In this document: one piece after another, positions 1-9,237 of the stretch | Position numbering within the stretch: position 1 is the stretch's first letter | How the letters are laid out: each line of letters begins with the position of its first letter | Origin: Planctomycetaceae bacterium | GTDB lineage: Bacteria; Planctomycetota; Planctomycetia; Planctomycetales; Planctomycetaceae | DNA length: 64,000 nt | Assembly: GCA_018699955.1 (NCBI GenBank) | Contig: JABISG010000100.1 | Span: 1 to 64,000, forward strand | Direction of reading: 5' to 3' | Translations under genes and position numbers: made by a program | The notes under the pieces: model-generated | What the model was told of the DNA's origin: nothing | The model's database searches: none | What the model saw: only the letters and a program-made list of their open reading frames with translations

Positions 1-5
1 GAAAG

Positions 6-24
6 CACTGGCGACACGCCAGTG
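6..24 (-). repeat. Family D hairpin downstream of the WD40 gene
   Basis: Read on the minus strand this is CACTGGC, a five-base loop, GCCAGTG, then CTTTC. It lies about 60 bases past the stop of the WD40 gene and has the stem-loop-CTTT layout of the other family D elements in this window. It may act as a weak terminator or transcript end. Bases 1-83 hold nothing else that I can support. Confidence 0.55.
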
Positions 25-83
25 GCACCCATTGACGGACAATCGACGAGCATTCGGTTGGCGGTAACAAAGTGCCGTGTTCT

Positions 84-1163
84 TCATACGGGCTGCTCCG
101 TGAGGGAGTACAACACCATGCTACCGGCGAAGCCGGGGTACTCGCCTTCCTTGTTCAGGCGGCGACCGTTTCCGCCCCGCTGGCCACCACGGTCGCCGAA
201 TGTTGTGGCGACAAGCCGTGTGCCGTCGGCATTGATTGCAAAACTCCGGAACGACGTCACATTTTTCACCTTGTGTGAATCTTTCTCCTCGCCCGGTTTC
301 CAGAACCACAACATCCCGCCCGCTTCACTGCTGCCGGCGCCGATTAGGTAACCTGCGGAATGATAGGCGACCTGTAAAATCGGACCGGTGTAGGAGTCCT
401 TCGGCGTCATGATGACTTGCTGTTTGCCGCTTTCCCAATTGAAGGCGACAACAGTGGGAGTTCCTTGCGCTTGATTGGCATTCTTCCCTTCGAATCCCGC
501 GCAATACAGCGTTTTGAAATCGTCATCGAAGGTCATGCAGCGGACGCCGCCTTGGTGGTATTGGTAGTACGGCTTGTAAAGTTTGCCGGCGTCCAATTCG
601 CGGGTGAGGCTGCCGTCGGAGATTTTCCAGTGCTTGACGATGCCGCGCAGATCGCCGCTGACGAGGCTGTTGCCGTCGTTGTGAAACGCCACGCTATGCA
701 CGTGATGTTCGTGTCCTTTGAGTTCGCGGACGAGCTTGCCGTCTGCGGCCGAAAACAAGCGAACGATGTGTTCGTTGCCGCAGGTGGCGAGGAACTTCCC
801 ATCGGGGCTGACAGCTAACTTGTGCAGCCACGAGGAATTGGTCTGCTCGATTGTCCAATCGGGTTTCATCTCGCCGTCGGAAATCGTCCAGCAATGAACC
901 TGTCCCCAGGAGTCGGCAGTCAGCAGCCGTTTGCCATCGGGATGTAACACCATCCCTTCCACCCAACCCTTGTGCGCATCGAAGCCGACGAGCTTTGCCT
1001 CCGCATCGGCGAGACTCCAGCGATATAGTCGTCCGTCATATCCGCCGGCAAACACAAACTGCCCGTCGGCACTGAACTGCACGCTGAGCAGTTGCCGTTC
1101 GTTTTCGACGACGCGTTCCTCTTTGGTGACGGTCGGATCGAGAGTTGGTGTTAAGACCGGCAT
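84..1163 (-). CDS. WD40-repeat beta-propeller protein
   Basis: A 359-residue protein made almost entirely of WD40-type repeats. Recurrent blade motifs such as VQFSADGQFVFAGG, LAVSPDGKFLATCG and VAFHNDGNSLVSGD end in strands of the LYRWSL, VRLFSA and VKHWKI type, consistent with about seven blades. No signal peptide or membrane segment is seen, so it is probably cytoplasmic or peripheral. WD40 propellers act as protein-interaction scaffolds; the partner here is unknown. The ATG is preceded by GGAG at normal spacing. The DUF1501 gene lies 47 bases upstream on the same strand, so the two are probably co-transcribed, a neighbourhood common in planctomycetes. Confidence 0.85.
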   Translation of the reverse strand: MPVLTPTLDPTVTKEERVVENERQLLSVQFSADGQFVFAGGYDGRLYRWSLADAEAKLVGFDAHKGWVEGMVLHPDGKRLLTADSWGQVHCWTISDGEMKPDWTIEQTNSSWLHKLAVSPDGKFLATCGNEHIVRLFSAADGKLVRELKGHEHHVHSVAFHNDGNSLVSGDLRGIVKHWKISDGSLTRELDAGKLYKPYYQYHQGGVRCMTFDDDFKTLYCAGFEGKNANQAQGTPTVVAFNWESGKQQVIMTPKDSYTGPILQVAYHSAGYLIGAGSSEAGGMLWFWKPGEEKDSHKVKNVTSFRSFAINADGTRLVATTFGDRGGQRGGNGRRLNKEGEYPGFAGSMVLYSLTEQPV

Positions 1164-1210
1164 TGAAATGCTCCAGGAAACACGCGCGGCGATGTCCCGC
1201 CGCCAAACGG

Positions 1211-2500
1211 CTATGCCAACAGTTCTTCAATTGGATGATGATCGTCGTGTGCGATGGGCAGCGGTTGGCCGATGTTGTCGTATTCGGTTTTTTCAGGATC
1301 GACGCCGATCGCGCGGAAGAATGTGTGGAACAGGTGTCCGACGTCGTATTCTTTGCCGTCGTTGAACGATCCCTTGTCGTTCGTTTTGCCGACGATGACG
1401 CCCGGCTTGATGCCGGCACCGCCCATTCCCATCGACCAGCATTCGGGCCAATGGTCCCGACCAATGCGACCGTTGATTTTCGGCGTACGCCCGAATTCCG
1501 ACATCACCACAACCAACGTGTGATCGTACAAGCCGCGTTCGATGAGGTCGTCGATCATCGCCGCCAACGCCGTATCGACCTGCGGCACCCCATCCTGGTG
1601 GCAATTGAAGTTGTCGCCGTGCGTATCCCAGCGGTACATGGTCACTTTGACGAACGTCACTCCCGCTTCGAGCAGGCGCCGCGCCTGCACCATGTGTGTG
1701 CCGAATTCACTGCCACCGTAACGTTCGATATCTTTCGCATCGAGCCGCGACGGATCGAACAGATCGGAGTGCTTCATCATCTGCTGTGAAATTTCGTATG
1801 TGTAGTTATACGCATTGCTTAGATCGGGTACGCGCCGTTCTGCGAAGCGGCGGTTCAATCGATCGCGCAGCGACAGTCGGGCCGCGTTGACCTCGGGGGT
1901 GATTTCTTTCGGCGGAATCAAATTGGCCGGCGGCTTGCCGTCACCGAGCGCGAGCGCCCCGTAACGCGCTCCGAGAAAACCGGCATCCTGATACATGAAC
2001 CCGCCGCTGCCCGGCTTGATGTGCATATAGGGAGGCAGTCCGCTGTCGCCGGAACCGAGCAACTTGGCGATGGCTGAACCGAAAAACGGGTAGGTGACGC
2101 CGCGATTCTTCGGGTCGCCGCGCTGGATGGGTTTGACCGCCCGCGAATGGTCTTCGAACTGCGTGTGCATGCTGCGGACGACCGAGAATCGATCCAGCCG
2201 CTGCGCCATGTTGGGCATCAACTCGGAAACGCGGACACCGGGCAATGCCGTTTGGATATCGCGAAACGGGCCGCCGAATTGTGTTCCCGGTTTCGGGTCC
2301 CACGATTCCAGTTGGCTCATCGCTCCATCGAGCCAGACGAATAGAATCTGTTTTCGTTGCTGCTTCACACGGTCGGCAAACGCGTGTTCCAACAGGCCGG
2401 GCATGCTCGCACCGACGGTTGCGCCACCCAGCAGCGTCTGCATCATCCCCCGTCGCGAAATGCCATGTTCAGCCGATCGACAGGCGTAGGGGTGTTTCAT
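1211..2500 (-). CDS. DUF1501 family secreted protein
   Basis: A 429-residue member of DUF1501, a planctomycete-rich family related to sulfatase/alkaline-phosphatase-fold proteins. I chose the ATG at 2500 because GAGGTGA lies six bases upstream; the frame stays open 31 codons further but without a ribosome site. The N-terminus has a twin-arginine-like signal (SRRGMMQ followed by a hydrophobic alanine/glycine-rich stretch), suggesting Tat export. Family landmarks are FVWLDGAMSQLESWDPKPG near the start, an MHTQFEDHSRA stretch, and VVVMSEFGRTPKING followed by GRDHWPECWSM near the C-terminus. The substrate is not known. The WD40 gene follows directly. Confidence 0.9.
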   Translation of the reverse strand: MKHPYACRSAEHGISRRGMMQTLLGGATVGASMPGLLEHAFADRVKQQRKQILFVWLDGAMSQLESWDPKPGTQFGGPFRDIQTALPGVRVSELMPNMAQRLDRFSVVRSMHTQFEDHSRAVKPIQRGDPKNRGVTYPFFGSAIAKLLGSGDSGLPPYMHIKPGSGGFMYQDAGFLGARYGALALGDGKPPANLIPPKEITPEVNAARLSLRDRLNRRFAERRVPDLSNAYNYTYEISQQMMKHSDLFDPSRLDAKDIERYGGSEFGTHMVQARRLLEAGVTFVKVTMYRWDTHGDNFNCHQDGVPQVDTALAAMIDDLIERGLYDHTLVVVMSEFGRTPKINGRIGRDHWPECWSMGMGGAGIKPGVIVGKTNDKGSFNDGKEYDVGHLFHTFFRAIGVDPEKTEYDNIGQPLPIAHDDHHPIEELLA

Positions 2501-2632
2501 CCAATTCACCTCAATCGGAAAGGGCGCAGCGCGGAAAGCATACAAGGCTTGACAGCGGGAAGCCAGTATACCGGCTTCCCGAATTACGCACAAACAATGT
2601 CCGCTGCGTCCCAGCTTGTTGCCTGACAGAAA

Positions 2633-3985
2633 TTATTTGAACGCCGTGAATTCAGGGCGTTCAAATTGGCCGGGCGAGTTATCGCTTTGAGTCACAGCAG
2701 GTGGGTTGCGCCATTCTTCGATCTTCGGCCAGACCTTTTCGGATGCGGTGTACCACGACATCGCCACAAGAATGACGAATCCCAAACCGGCGAAGACGTT
2801 GATCACCGGCTCGGTGCGGTCTTCGCCCATAATGTCTTTGCGATTGGTCAGCCAAAGCAGTGCTCCGGCAATCAGCGGTGCGGCAAGCACCGTGACCGCT
2901 TGGGCAGCGACGATGGCCGGAACCGGCTTGATACCCGTGGAGACGACGAATAAAGCAACCCCCATTCCCGTCAACAGCACGATAGTTGTCATCACGCGCG
3001 GCCAGAAATCGGTGGGTTTACCACCCAGCCCCAACCCGTCGGATAGAATAAATCCGCCGATCATCGAGTTGACCAGAAACGACGAATACGCCGCCGAGAA
3101 CAAACCCAGGCAGAACAAGAGCTGTCCCTTTTGTCCGAAAAGCGGTTCCAGCCCTTTCGCAACGTCTTTGACGTCGCCCAAATCCTGGCCGCGCAAGACG
3201 GCAGCCGCAGTCGTCATCAGCATCAAGGTGATCAGAGCCATAATTGTCGAACCGACGCAGGCATCGACCTGCCCGTCGCGGAGTTCCGACTTCTTCCATC
3301 CCTTTTCTTGAACGAGATACGCCTGGAAGAAACCCGCCGTGATGACGAACGTCGTTCCCACCAGACCAAGGACCGACAGATCGGCCTCACCGCGAGTACC
3401 GGGCAGGAAGCCGAGCGCCAAGCCTCCAAGATCGGGTTTGGCAAAAATGAGGTTGGCGGCAAAGGCGACCAACATCACGGCGACAAACATCATCATCAGC
3501 CGTTCGATGGCCTTGTAGAGATTCTTGAACAAAAACAGGAAGCTGATGCTCAGTGTGTTGAACGCAACGACGAGGCCCATCACTGCCCACTTCGCAGAGA
3601 CAACCGTCTCTCCCAACTTCACGCCGTCCTTAGGGAGATAAAGCTGAAACGCGGAGGCAACGCCCAAGTTGTTGCCGAATTGAAACGATGCTGAAATGAA
3701 GAAGACAGCGATGCCGATAATAACCGCCAGCCAACGTCCGGCTCGATTGGCAATCAGATTGCAGGGCGTATCATTCGAGACGACGCCCAGTTTGGCTCCG
3801 AGTCCCATATAGATGAGCATGAAGCAAACGGCGGTGACGACCACCCACGACATGCCGTAGCCTTCGGTAGATCCAACTTTGGAACTCGTCAGAATGCTGC
3901 CCGGGCCGATGACCACGCAAGCTGTAATCAGGCCGGGGCCGAGTCGCTGGTACCACTTTTTTGTTGTTGGTTCTGCGGTGCTCAT
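2633..3985 (-). CDS. Nramp-superfamily transporter with non-canonical metal site
   Basis: A 450-residue polytopic membrane protein with about eleven hydrophobic segments. Its start (RLGPGLITACVVIGPGS) aligns with helix 1 of Nramp/MntH divalent-metal transporters. The hallmark DPGN metal-binding motif of helix 1 is replaced by GPGS (residues 27-30), and the helix-6 MPH motif is replaced by a TAGFFQ stretch. The Nramp fold is therefore likely, but canonical Mn/Fe coordination is not. Nramp-related Mg or Al carriers also deviate at these positions. The start is supported by GAGGAAC about ten bases upstream. A family B repeat lies in the 208-base gap to the FHA gene. Confidence 0.8.
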   Translation of the reverse strand: MSTAEPTTKKWYQRLGPGLITACVVIGPGSILTSSKVGSTEGYGMSWVVVTAVCFMLIYMGLGAKLGVVSNDTPCNLIANRAGRWLAVIIGIAVFFISASFQFGNNLGVASAFQLYLPKDGVKLGETVVSAKWAVMGLVVAFNTLSISFLFLFKNLYKAIERLMMMFVAVMLVAFAANLIFAKPDLGGLALGFLPGTRGEADLSVLGLVGTTFVITAGFFQAYLVQEKGWKKSELRDGQVDACVGSTIMALITLMLMTTAAAVLRGQDLGDVKDVAKGLEPLFGQKGQLLFCLGLFSAAYSSFLVNSMIGGFILSDGLGLGGKPTDFWPRVMTTIVLLTGMGVALFVVSTGIKPVPAIVAAQAVTVLAAPLIAGALLWLTNRKDIMGEDRTEPVINVFAGLGFVILVAMSWYTASEKVWPKIEEWRNPPAVTQSDNSPGQFERPEFTAFK

Positions 3986-4091
3986 TCTTTTGGATGTTCC
4001 TCACAGGGGCCGATCAATGTTTCGCTGCGCGCTGCGATGGAAGAATTTCGCCGCGCAGACGTGCCGAGTAGCCTAACGCGCCGCTATTGGG

Positions 4092-4168
4092 AATGCCAAC
4101 GGACGCAGCGAGCGTTTCTTCTGGGGGCTGCGCTTCGAAAGCGTCGCTTCGACCCTTGGCACCCCCAG
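4092..4168. repeat. Family B interspersed repeat, copy 1
   Basis: Contains the family B cores CGCAGCGAGC, TCTGGGGGCTGCGCT and GCTTCGACCC in the same order and spacing as the copy near 6.8 kb. It sits between the Nramp and FHA genes. Confidence 0.65.
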
Positions 4169-4193
4169 CGCAGCGGCCGAGGACGGCCTTCTC

Positions 4194-5189
4194 TCATTCT
4201 TCGAACTGGTTGAAGAAATCGCCCAATTCTGCATCGACTTCTTCTTCGTCCTCGTACTCGTCTTCGTATTCTTCGTCCAGCTCTTCGTCGTCGGTGTACT
4301 CACCCTCTTCGGTGTCGGTGGCATATTCTGCGTCGGTTTCGGCGACCGCGCCGACGTCGAGTTGCTCCTCATCGACTGCGGGTTCCGAGTCCGCTTCGGA
4401 GGTGGCTGGTACATCGTCTGCCGTGTCGGCATCTGTCGCAGGAGACTCATCCTTTGCCGGTTTGTCTTTCGACGTTCGGCCGAATTTTAACAGCCCGCCG
4501 AACATCGAACCGAGTTTGCCTTTGTTGGTTGGTTCGGTGTCGGTTGGTTCGGCGTCGGTTGGTTCGGCAACTTCCGGCGTTGCATCATCGACCATCGCAG
4601 CGACTTCAGTCGTTTCAACTTCGGACGCTTCCACTTCAACTGCGGATCCTGGTTCCGGATTGATTTCCGGCTCGTCGTTGGCGAACGATTCCGCCAGCGC
4701 CTGCTGGACTGCAGCGGGATCGACGACGACGGTGGCTACGGCATCGGCAACGTCGTCGGGCGGTTGCGAGTCCTCGACCGGCAATATGTCCGCAGCTTCC
4801 TCGTCAGCCGACGGAATCTCATCGGAGTCCGGCAGCGCCCGCATCACAGGCATCTCGATCGTCGAACCGGGCGGTTCGATGTTTGGGTTCGACGACTCAT
4901 AGTGGACGACAAACTGCACCGGGCCAATCGATAGCCGGCTGCCCGGCGGGAGCGCGACGTCCCGGTTCGGCGGAATCATCACTCCGTCGACCCATGTGCC
5001 GTTTGCGCTTTCCAGATCGCGCACCAGCACGCCCGATTCGATCACCGTGAGCTTGCAATGCTTGCGGCTGATTTCGCTGGATGCGATGCGCAAACTGCAA
5101 TCGGTACTCCGGCCGATGACGGCATCGGAGTGGATGTTAACCGTCCTTTTCTTGCCCGACTTATGCGAGACTTCCAACCGCACCTGCAT
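4194..5189 (-). CDS. FHA-domain protein with long acidic tail
   Basis: A 331-residue protein. Residues 1 to about 100 form a forkhead-associated (FHA) phosphothreonine-binding domain with the signature residues VIGRS, SEISRKHCKL and SANGTWVDG. The rest is low complexity: proline-, threonine- and acid-rich, with a short repeat EPTDAEPTDTEPTN encoded by 15-base direct repeats near 4510-4570, and an extremely acidic DEEYEDEYEDEEE run before the C-terminus. FHA domains recruit phosphorylated partners of Ser/Thr kinases, which are numerous in planctomycetes, but no kinase is adjacent. No signal peptide or transmembrane segment is seen. Confidence 0.88.
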   Translation of the reverse strand: MQVRLEVSHKSGKKRTVNIHSDAVIGRSTDCSLRIASSEISRKHCKLTVIESGVLVRDLESANGTWVDGVMIPPNRDVALPPGSRLSIGPVQFVVHYESSNPNIEPPGSTIEMPVMRALPDSDEIPSADEEAADILPVEDSQPPDDVADAVATVVVDPAAVQQALAESFANDEPEINPEPGSAVEVEASEVETTEVAAMVDDATPEVAEPTDAEPTDTEPTNKGKLGSMFGGLLKFGRTSKDKPAKDESPATDADTADDVPATSEADSEPAVDEEQLDVGAVAETDAEYATDTEEGEYTDDEELDEEYEDEYEDEEEVDAELGDFFNQFEE

Positions 5190-5331
5190 GACGTACCACC
5201 AGTTTGCATCGACTACGCGACTTATCGCCGCCGTTTATTGTAACGGCACGATACGACTGATCTCCAATGTTGCGGATCAGTTTCTTTTGAATTGTCACAC
5301 GTTTTGCCTGCCCGTGTGTCGAGCAGTTGAT

Positions 5332-5357
5332 CCCACGGGGCGCGGCCCGTGGGCTTT
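5332..5357 (+). repeat. Family D hairpin
   Basis: Perfect stem CCCACGGG (5332-5339) and CCCGTGGG (5346-5353) followed by CTTTGG. It lies between the FHA gene start and the PQQ-propeller gene end, reading opposite to both. Confidence 0.65.
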
Positions 5358-5367
5358 GGAATTGGGA

Positions 5368-6666
5368 TCACTTGTCAGCGTTGCCGATCTTGTCAGCGTT
5401 GCCGATACAGTACAGGTTCTTCCAGGTGCGTAAGAAAATCTGCCCCTGGCTGACTGCCGGCGCGGCATACAGTGTTTCGCCGATGCTGTTTTTTGCAATC
5501 AGTTTGAACTTCGGTCCCGTGCCGACGAGGAATGTGTCTCCCTCGATATTGCTGACGTGGAGTTTTCCGTCGGCCAGCAGAATCGATCCCCACAGGTTGC
5601 CACCCAGCCGTTCGCGCCAGATGCGTTCGCCGGTGCGTGCCTCAAGGCATTCGAGAATTCCGTTGGCATTGGAAATGTAAAGCAGACCGTCGTGGATGAT
5701 GCCGCTGCCAATTCGCTGCGGCGTTTTCATTTTGGTCGTCCATAACCGGCGCGTTGCTGTGACGTCGCCGCTGCCGCCCGTTTTTACTGCGAGGGTTGCT
5801 GCGTTGTGTCCGGAGACGCCGACGACAAACTTGCCGCCGTCACCCACAATTGGCATCGCGTAGACTTCGTTGCCCATGCCGTCGCACCGCCACAGCATGT
5901 TGCCCGTGTTCGGATCGTACGCCTTGAACAAACCGATGCCGCCGATGCGGTCTCCCGGCAGAGGCAGAATCAGTTCGTCGCGATCGTCACTGCGGACGAC
6001 GACCGGCGTACTCCACGAGCCGAAAATTGGGCTGTTAATGCCGACTTCGTCCGACCTCCAGACGGTCTTGCCATTCGTTCGATCAAGTGCCGTCAGAAAT
6101 GTCGGCTCGCCCGGTCCCTGAAAAACGATGAGCAGATTCTTGTAGATGGTCGGACTGCCGCCATTTCCCCAGCGATGCAAGACGGAACCAAACTCGCGAT
6201 GCCACAGCAGTTTGCCATCGAAGTCGCAGGCGACGACTCCCGACGACGAAAAGTGTGCGTAGACGGCTTTGCCATCGGTGACGGGGGAACTGCTGCAGGG
6301 CGGGTTCTGTCGATGACTGGTTTCCTCGACATCGCACGCCACTTCGCGTTGCCAGAGTTGTTTGCCGGTCTTGCGGTCAAAAGCAAGAATTGCCCGCCGC
6401 CGGCCTTTCTCCAACGCTTGCGTAATGAAGACGTGGTTCTCCCAGATGATCGGCGTCGAATTACCGACATCGGGAAGTGGTGTTTTCCAGGCAACGTTTT
6501 CACCGGCCGTCCATTTTTCGGGCAGTCCACGTTCGGCGGAGATTCCCCTTCCGTCGGCACCGCGCCACGCGGGCCAATTATCGGCCGAAGCTGGGTGGGA
6601 TGCTGAAACGGTCAATGTGGCTGCGCAGAGCATCGTGACGATACAGCGAATCGCGGCAAGCTTCAT
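5368..6666 (-). CDS. PQQ-like beta-propeller secreted protein
   Basis: A 432-residue exported protein of the PQQ-like (quinoprotein alcohol dehydrogenase-like) propeller class. Blade motifs such as AFDRKTGKQLWQREV, ALDRTNGKTVWRS and AYDPNTGNMLWRCDG recur. The start at 6666 is fixed by GAGGAAA nine bases upstream and is followed by a Sec signal peptide ending near SASHPASA; the upstream in-frame ATG at 6744 lacks a site. No dehydrogenase catalytic signature is evident, so it is probably a structural or binding propeller of the kind abundant in planctomycetes. The last codons contain a perfect 18-bp tandem duplication (5371-5406), so the protein ends IGNADKIGNADK. Confidence 0.85.
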   Translation of the reverse strand: MKLAAIRCIVTMLCAATLTVSASHPASADNWPAWRGADGRGISAERGLPEKWTAGENVAWKTPLPDVGNSTPIIWENHVFITQALEKGRRRAILAFDRKTGKQLWQREVACDVEETSHRQNPPCSSSPVTDGKAVYAHFSSSGVVACDFDGKLLWHREFGSVLHRWGNGGSPTIYKNLLIVFQGPGEPTFLTALDRTNGKTVWRSDEVGINSPIFGSWSTPVVVRSDDRDELILPLPGDRIGGIGLFKAYDPNTGNMLWRCDGMGNEVYAMPIVGDGGKFVVGVSGHNAATLAVKTGGSGDVTATRRLWTTKMKTPQRIGSGIIHDGLLYISNANGILECLEARTGERIWRERLGGNLWGSILLADGKLHVSNIEGDTFLVGTGPKFKLIAKNSIGETLYAAPAVSQGQIFLRTWKNLYCIGNADKIGNADK

Positions 6667-6993
6667 GGCATTGATTTCCTCGAGTGACTGGTTGCTGCCC
6701 GGATCGGAAACTGCTCTCCGAATTACACCATAAACGGCGCTCACGTGCCATCATTGAGGACTCTGGCTGTGCTTTGGATGCCGCAGCGAGCATTCGTCTG
6801 GGGGCTGCGCTCCGAAAACGTTGCTTCGACCCCAGCCACACCGAATCAAAACGGAATGGCCGACCAACTCATCATTGAGCCTGCGGCCGATTGTCACCCG
6901 ACATACCGGTGTGTTAACCTTCACCCGGCACTGGGGGCGGACTCGTCTGTTCTGCAGTGAGTGAGAGTCTCTGCCTGAGAACGGAATATCAAT
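6667..6993. other. Divergent intergenic region (PQQ gene / ftsH)
   Basis: A 327-base stretch between divergent genes. It holds a family B repeat in its middle third and presumably promoters for both flanking genes. I see no convincing sigma-70 pair and no coding potential. Confidence 0.5.
6764..6840. repeat. Family B interspersed repeat, copy 2
   Basis: Shares CGCAGCGAGC, TCTGGGGGCTGCGCT and GCTTCGACCCC with copy 1, in the same order, and is related in inverse orientation to the copy near 56.0 kb. It occupies the ftsH upstream region. Confidence 0.65.
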
Positions 6994-8955
6994 ATGAGTT
7001 CGCCTCCTCCGGAAAGTCCCCGGAGTTCCCCGCCCCCCGACAAACCGACGCGTTCATCCAAAGGTCCGTCTGGCGGCGATGACAAACCACGATCGCCACT
7101 GGCGGGTCCGTGGCTGATTGTGATCCTGATTCTGGGCATCCTGCTGATCTGGATGTGGCGATCAAGCCCGACGAATACCGGATCGACGGTCAAATACAGC
7201 TTCTTCCGCGCGCAATTGGCCGAAGGCAACGTGAAGGAAGTCCGCATTTACGGCGACATTCTGACCGGCGAGTGGAAGACGGTTCCTCCCAGTCCGAATC
7301 CAAAAGATGGCCAACTCAAGCCGCGATTCAACACGGTTTTGTTGCCCGGTTATGTCACCGATGACGGCCTCTATCCGCTGATGGACAAACAGGGGATCGT
7401 GGTCGATGTGGAAAAGACGAGCATTGGTGCCGGCACACAGATGATCTTCTGGCTGGGCATTCCGCTGTTGATGTTTGTCGTATTCTGGTTTCTCATTCGC
7501 CGTGCATCCGATCCGATGGGCGGAGGCATGATGGGCGGATTTACCCGCAGCTCGGCCAAACGCTTCGAACCAAACGACGAACGGACGACCTTTGACGACG
7601 TGGCCGCGATGGAGCAGGCGAAACGCGAACTGCAGGAAGTGGTCGAGTTCTTGAAGAATCCTGCCAAGTTCCAGCGGCTGGGCGCACAAATCCCCAAGGG
7701 TGTGCTGTTGATGGGGCCGCCGGGAACCGGCAAGACATTGCTGGCCCGCGCCACGGCGGGCGAAGCGGGTGTTCCCTTCTTCTCGATCAACGGTTCCGAG
7801 TTCATTCAGATGTTTGTTGGCGTGGGAGCCAGTCGCGTCCGCGATCTGTTTCAAAACGCCAAGCAGGCCAGCCCCTGCATCGTGTTTATCGATGAAATCG
7901 ATGCCGTCGGCCGTGTCCGCGGCGCCGGTTTGGGCGGCGGTCACGACGAGCGAGAACAAACGCTGAACCAGATACTCAGCGAGATGGACGGTTTTCAGCA
8001 AAACGAGGCGGTCATTGTGCTGGCGGCAACCAACCGGCCCGATGTCCTCGATCCGGCGCTATTGCGTCCGGGGCGCTTTGATCGGCACATTACCATCGAT
8101 CGCCCGGCCGCCGCGGGCAGAGTCGGCATTCTGAAGGTTCATTGCCGCAAGGTGCCGTTGGCCGACGACATCGATCTGGAAGAGATCGGCGCGGGGACGA
8201 TTGGTTTTTCCGGTGCCGATTTGCGGAACCTCGTCAACGAGGCGGCCTTGAACGCCACGCGTGAAGGGAAGTCGGCGGTAGACATGGAAGACTTCGAGTC
8301 GGCCCGCGATCGCGTGCTGATGGGAACGACCCGCGAAGAAATTCTCAACGAACACGAACGCGAGATGACCGCGTATCACGAATCGGGACATGCGCTACTG
8401 GCGTGGCTGTTGCCCGAAGTCGATTCCGTCCACAAGGTGACCATCATTCCGCGCGGCCGGGCGTTGGGCGTCACCCAACTCGTTCCCGATGAAGAACGGT
8501 TCCACATCGGCGAGAAGCGACTGCATTCTCAAATCGTGATGATGCTGGGAGGCCGCGCCGCCGAGAAACTGGTGTTCGACGAATTCTCTGCCGGAGCCGA
8601 GGACGACCTGAAACGGGCAACCGATATCGCCCGCCGCATGGTTGCCCACTGGGGAATGAGCGAAGTCATTGGACCGGTCGCGTTTCGTCAGGGCGAGGAA
8701 CACCCGTTCCTTGGGAAGGAAATTCACGAGCAGCGGCAATTCAGCGAAGAAACGGCCCGCATTATCGACCAGGAAGTTCAACGCTTCCTGACGACTGGGG
8801 CGGATCGAGCGACGGAACTGTTGATCAAACATCGTGAAGAACTCAATCGCGTGGCCGCCGCTCTGCTCGAAAACGAGAGCCTGGGCAAACCCGAACTGAT
8901 CGAGTTAATCGGCGAACGAGTAACAATCGGAGCCGACGGCAACGGCCAGGAATAA
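6994..8955 (+). CDS. ftsH: ATP-dependent zinc metalloprotease FtsH
   Basis: A 653-residue membrane-anchored AAA+ protease, the family's usual length. A proline-rich cytoplasmic N-terminus is followed by a transmembrane segment at about 36-52, a short extracytoplasmic domain, and a second segment at about 145-168. The AAA module has Walker A GPPGTGKT (about 241-248), Walker [12 protein letters not shown] and the arginine-finger region RPGRFDRH. The zinc protease motif HESGH is at about 462-466. FtsH unfolds and degrades membrane and regulatory proteins. The RBS before the ATG is weak. It stands alone, with a family A palindrome just after its stop. Confidence 0.97.
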   Translation: MSSPPPESPRSSPPPDKPTRSSKGPSGGDDKPRSPLAGPWLIVILILGILLIWMWRSSPTNTGSTVKYSFFRAQLAEGNVKEVRIYGDILTGEWKTVPPSPNPKDGQLKPRFNTVLLPGYVTDDGLYPLMDKQGIVVDVEKTSIGAGTQMIFWLGIPLLMFVVFWFLIRRASDPMGGGMMGGFTRSSAKRFEPNDERTTFDDVAAMEQAKRELQEVVEFLKNPAKFQRLGAQIPKGVLLMGPPGTGKTLLARATAGEAGVPFFSINGSEFIQMFVGVGASRVRDLFQNAKQASPCIVFIDEIDAVGRVRGAGLGGGHDEREQTLNQILSEMDGFQQNEAVIVLAATNRPDVLDPALLRPGRFDRHITIDRPAAAGRVGILKVHCRKVPLADDIDLEEIGAGTIGFSGADLRNLVNEAALNATREGKSAVDMEDFESARDRVLMGTTREEILNEHEREMTAYHESGHALLAWLLPEVDSVHKVTIIPRGRALGVTQLVPDEERFHIGEKRLHSQIVMMLGGRAAEKLVFDEFSAGAEDDLKRATDIARRMVAHWGMSEVIGPVAFRQGEEHPFLGKEIHEQRQFSEETARIIDQEVQRFLTTGADRATELLIKHREELNRVAAALLENESLGKPELIELIGERVTIGADGNGQE

Positions 8956-8972
8956 GTTGATACGGAAACCGA

Positions 8973-9054
8973 ACCAGCCCGTAGTGCGACCAGCCCGCAG
9001 CGCAAGCAAGGGTTTTCGCAGACAACCACTCTTGCTTGCGCGACGGGCTGCTAA
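8973..9054. repeat. Family A interspersed palindrome, copy 1
   Basis: An imperfect inverted repeat: CAGCCCGCAGCGCAAGCAAG on the left and CTTGCTTGCGCGACGGGCTG on the right, around an unpaired centre of about 20 bases. The left arm is preceded by a partial duplication of its own end. It is located 18 bases after the ftsH stop. Related copies are at 22987 and 60462. Confidence 0.75.
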
Positions 9055-9237
9055 CACAAAACTCATCGAACGTTTTCAGTATCAACGTAGTTTGATAGGA
9101 TAAACGACAGAGATTGAAGGCTGTTCGGCAACTGTTTTCATTAGTGGTTGCCGTTCGCATGGTTTTAGACATCCCAGGTTTCATACATCCGAGTCGTCGA
9201 GAACGGACGTCTCCTGCTCGCGAAATTGAGGTCGAAC

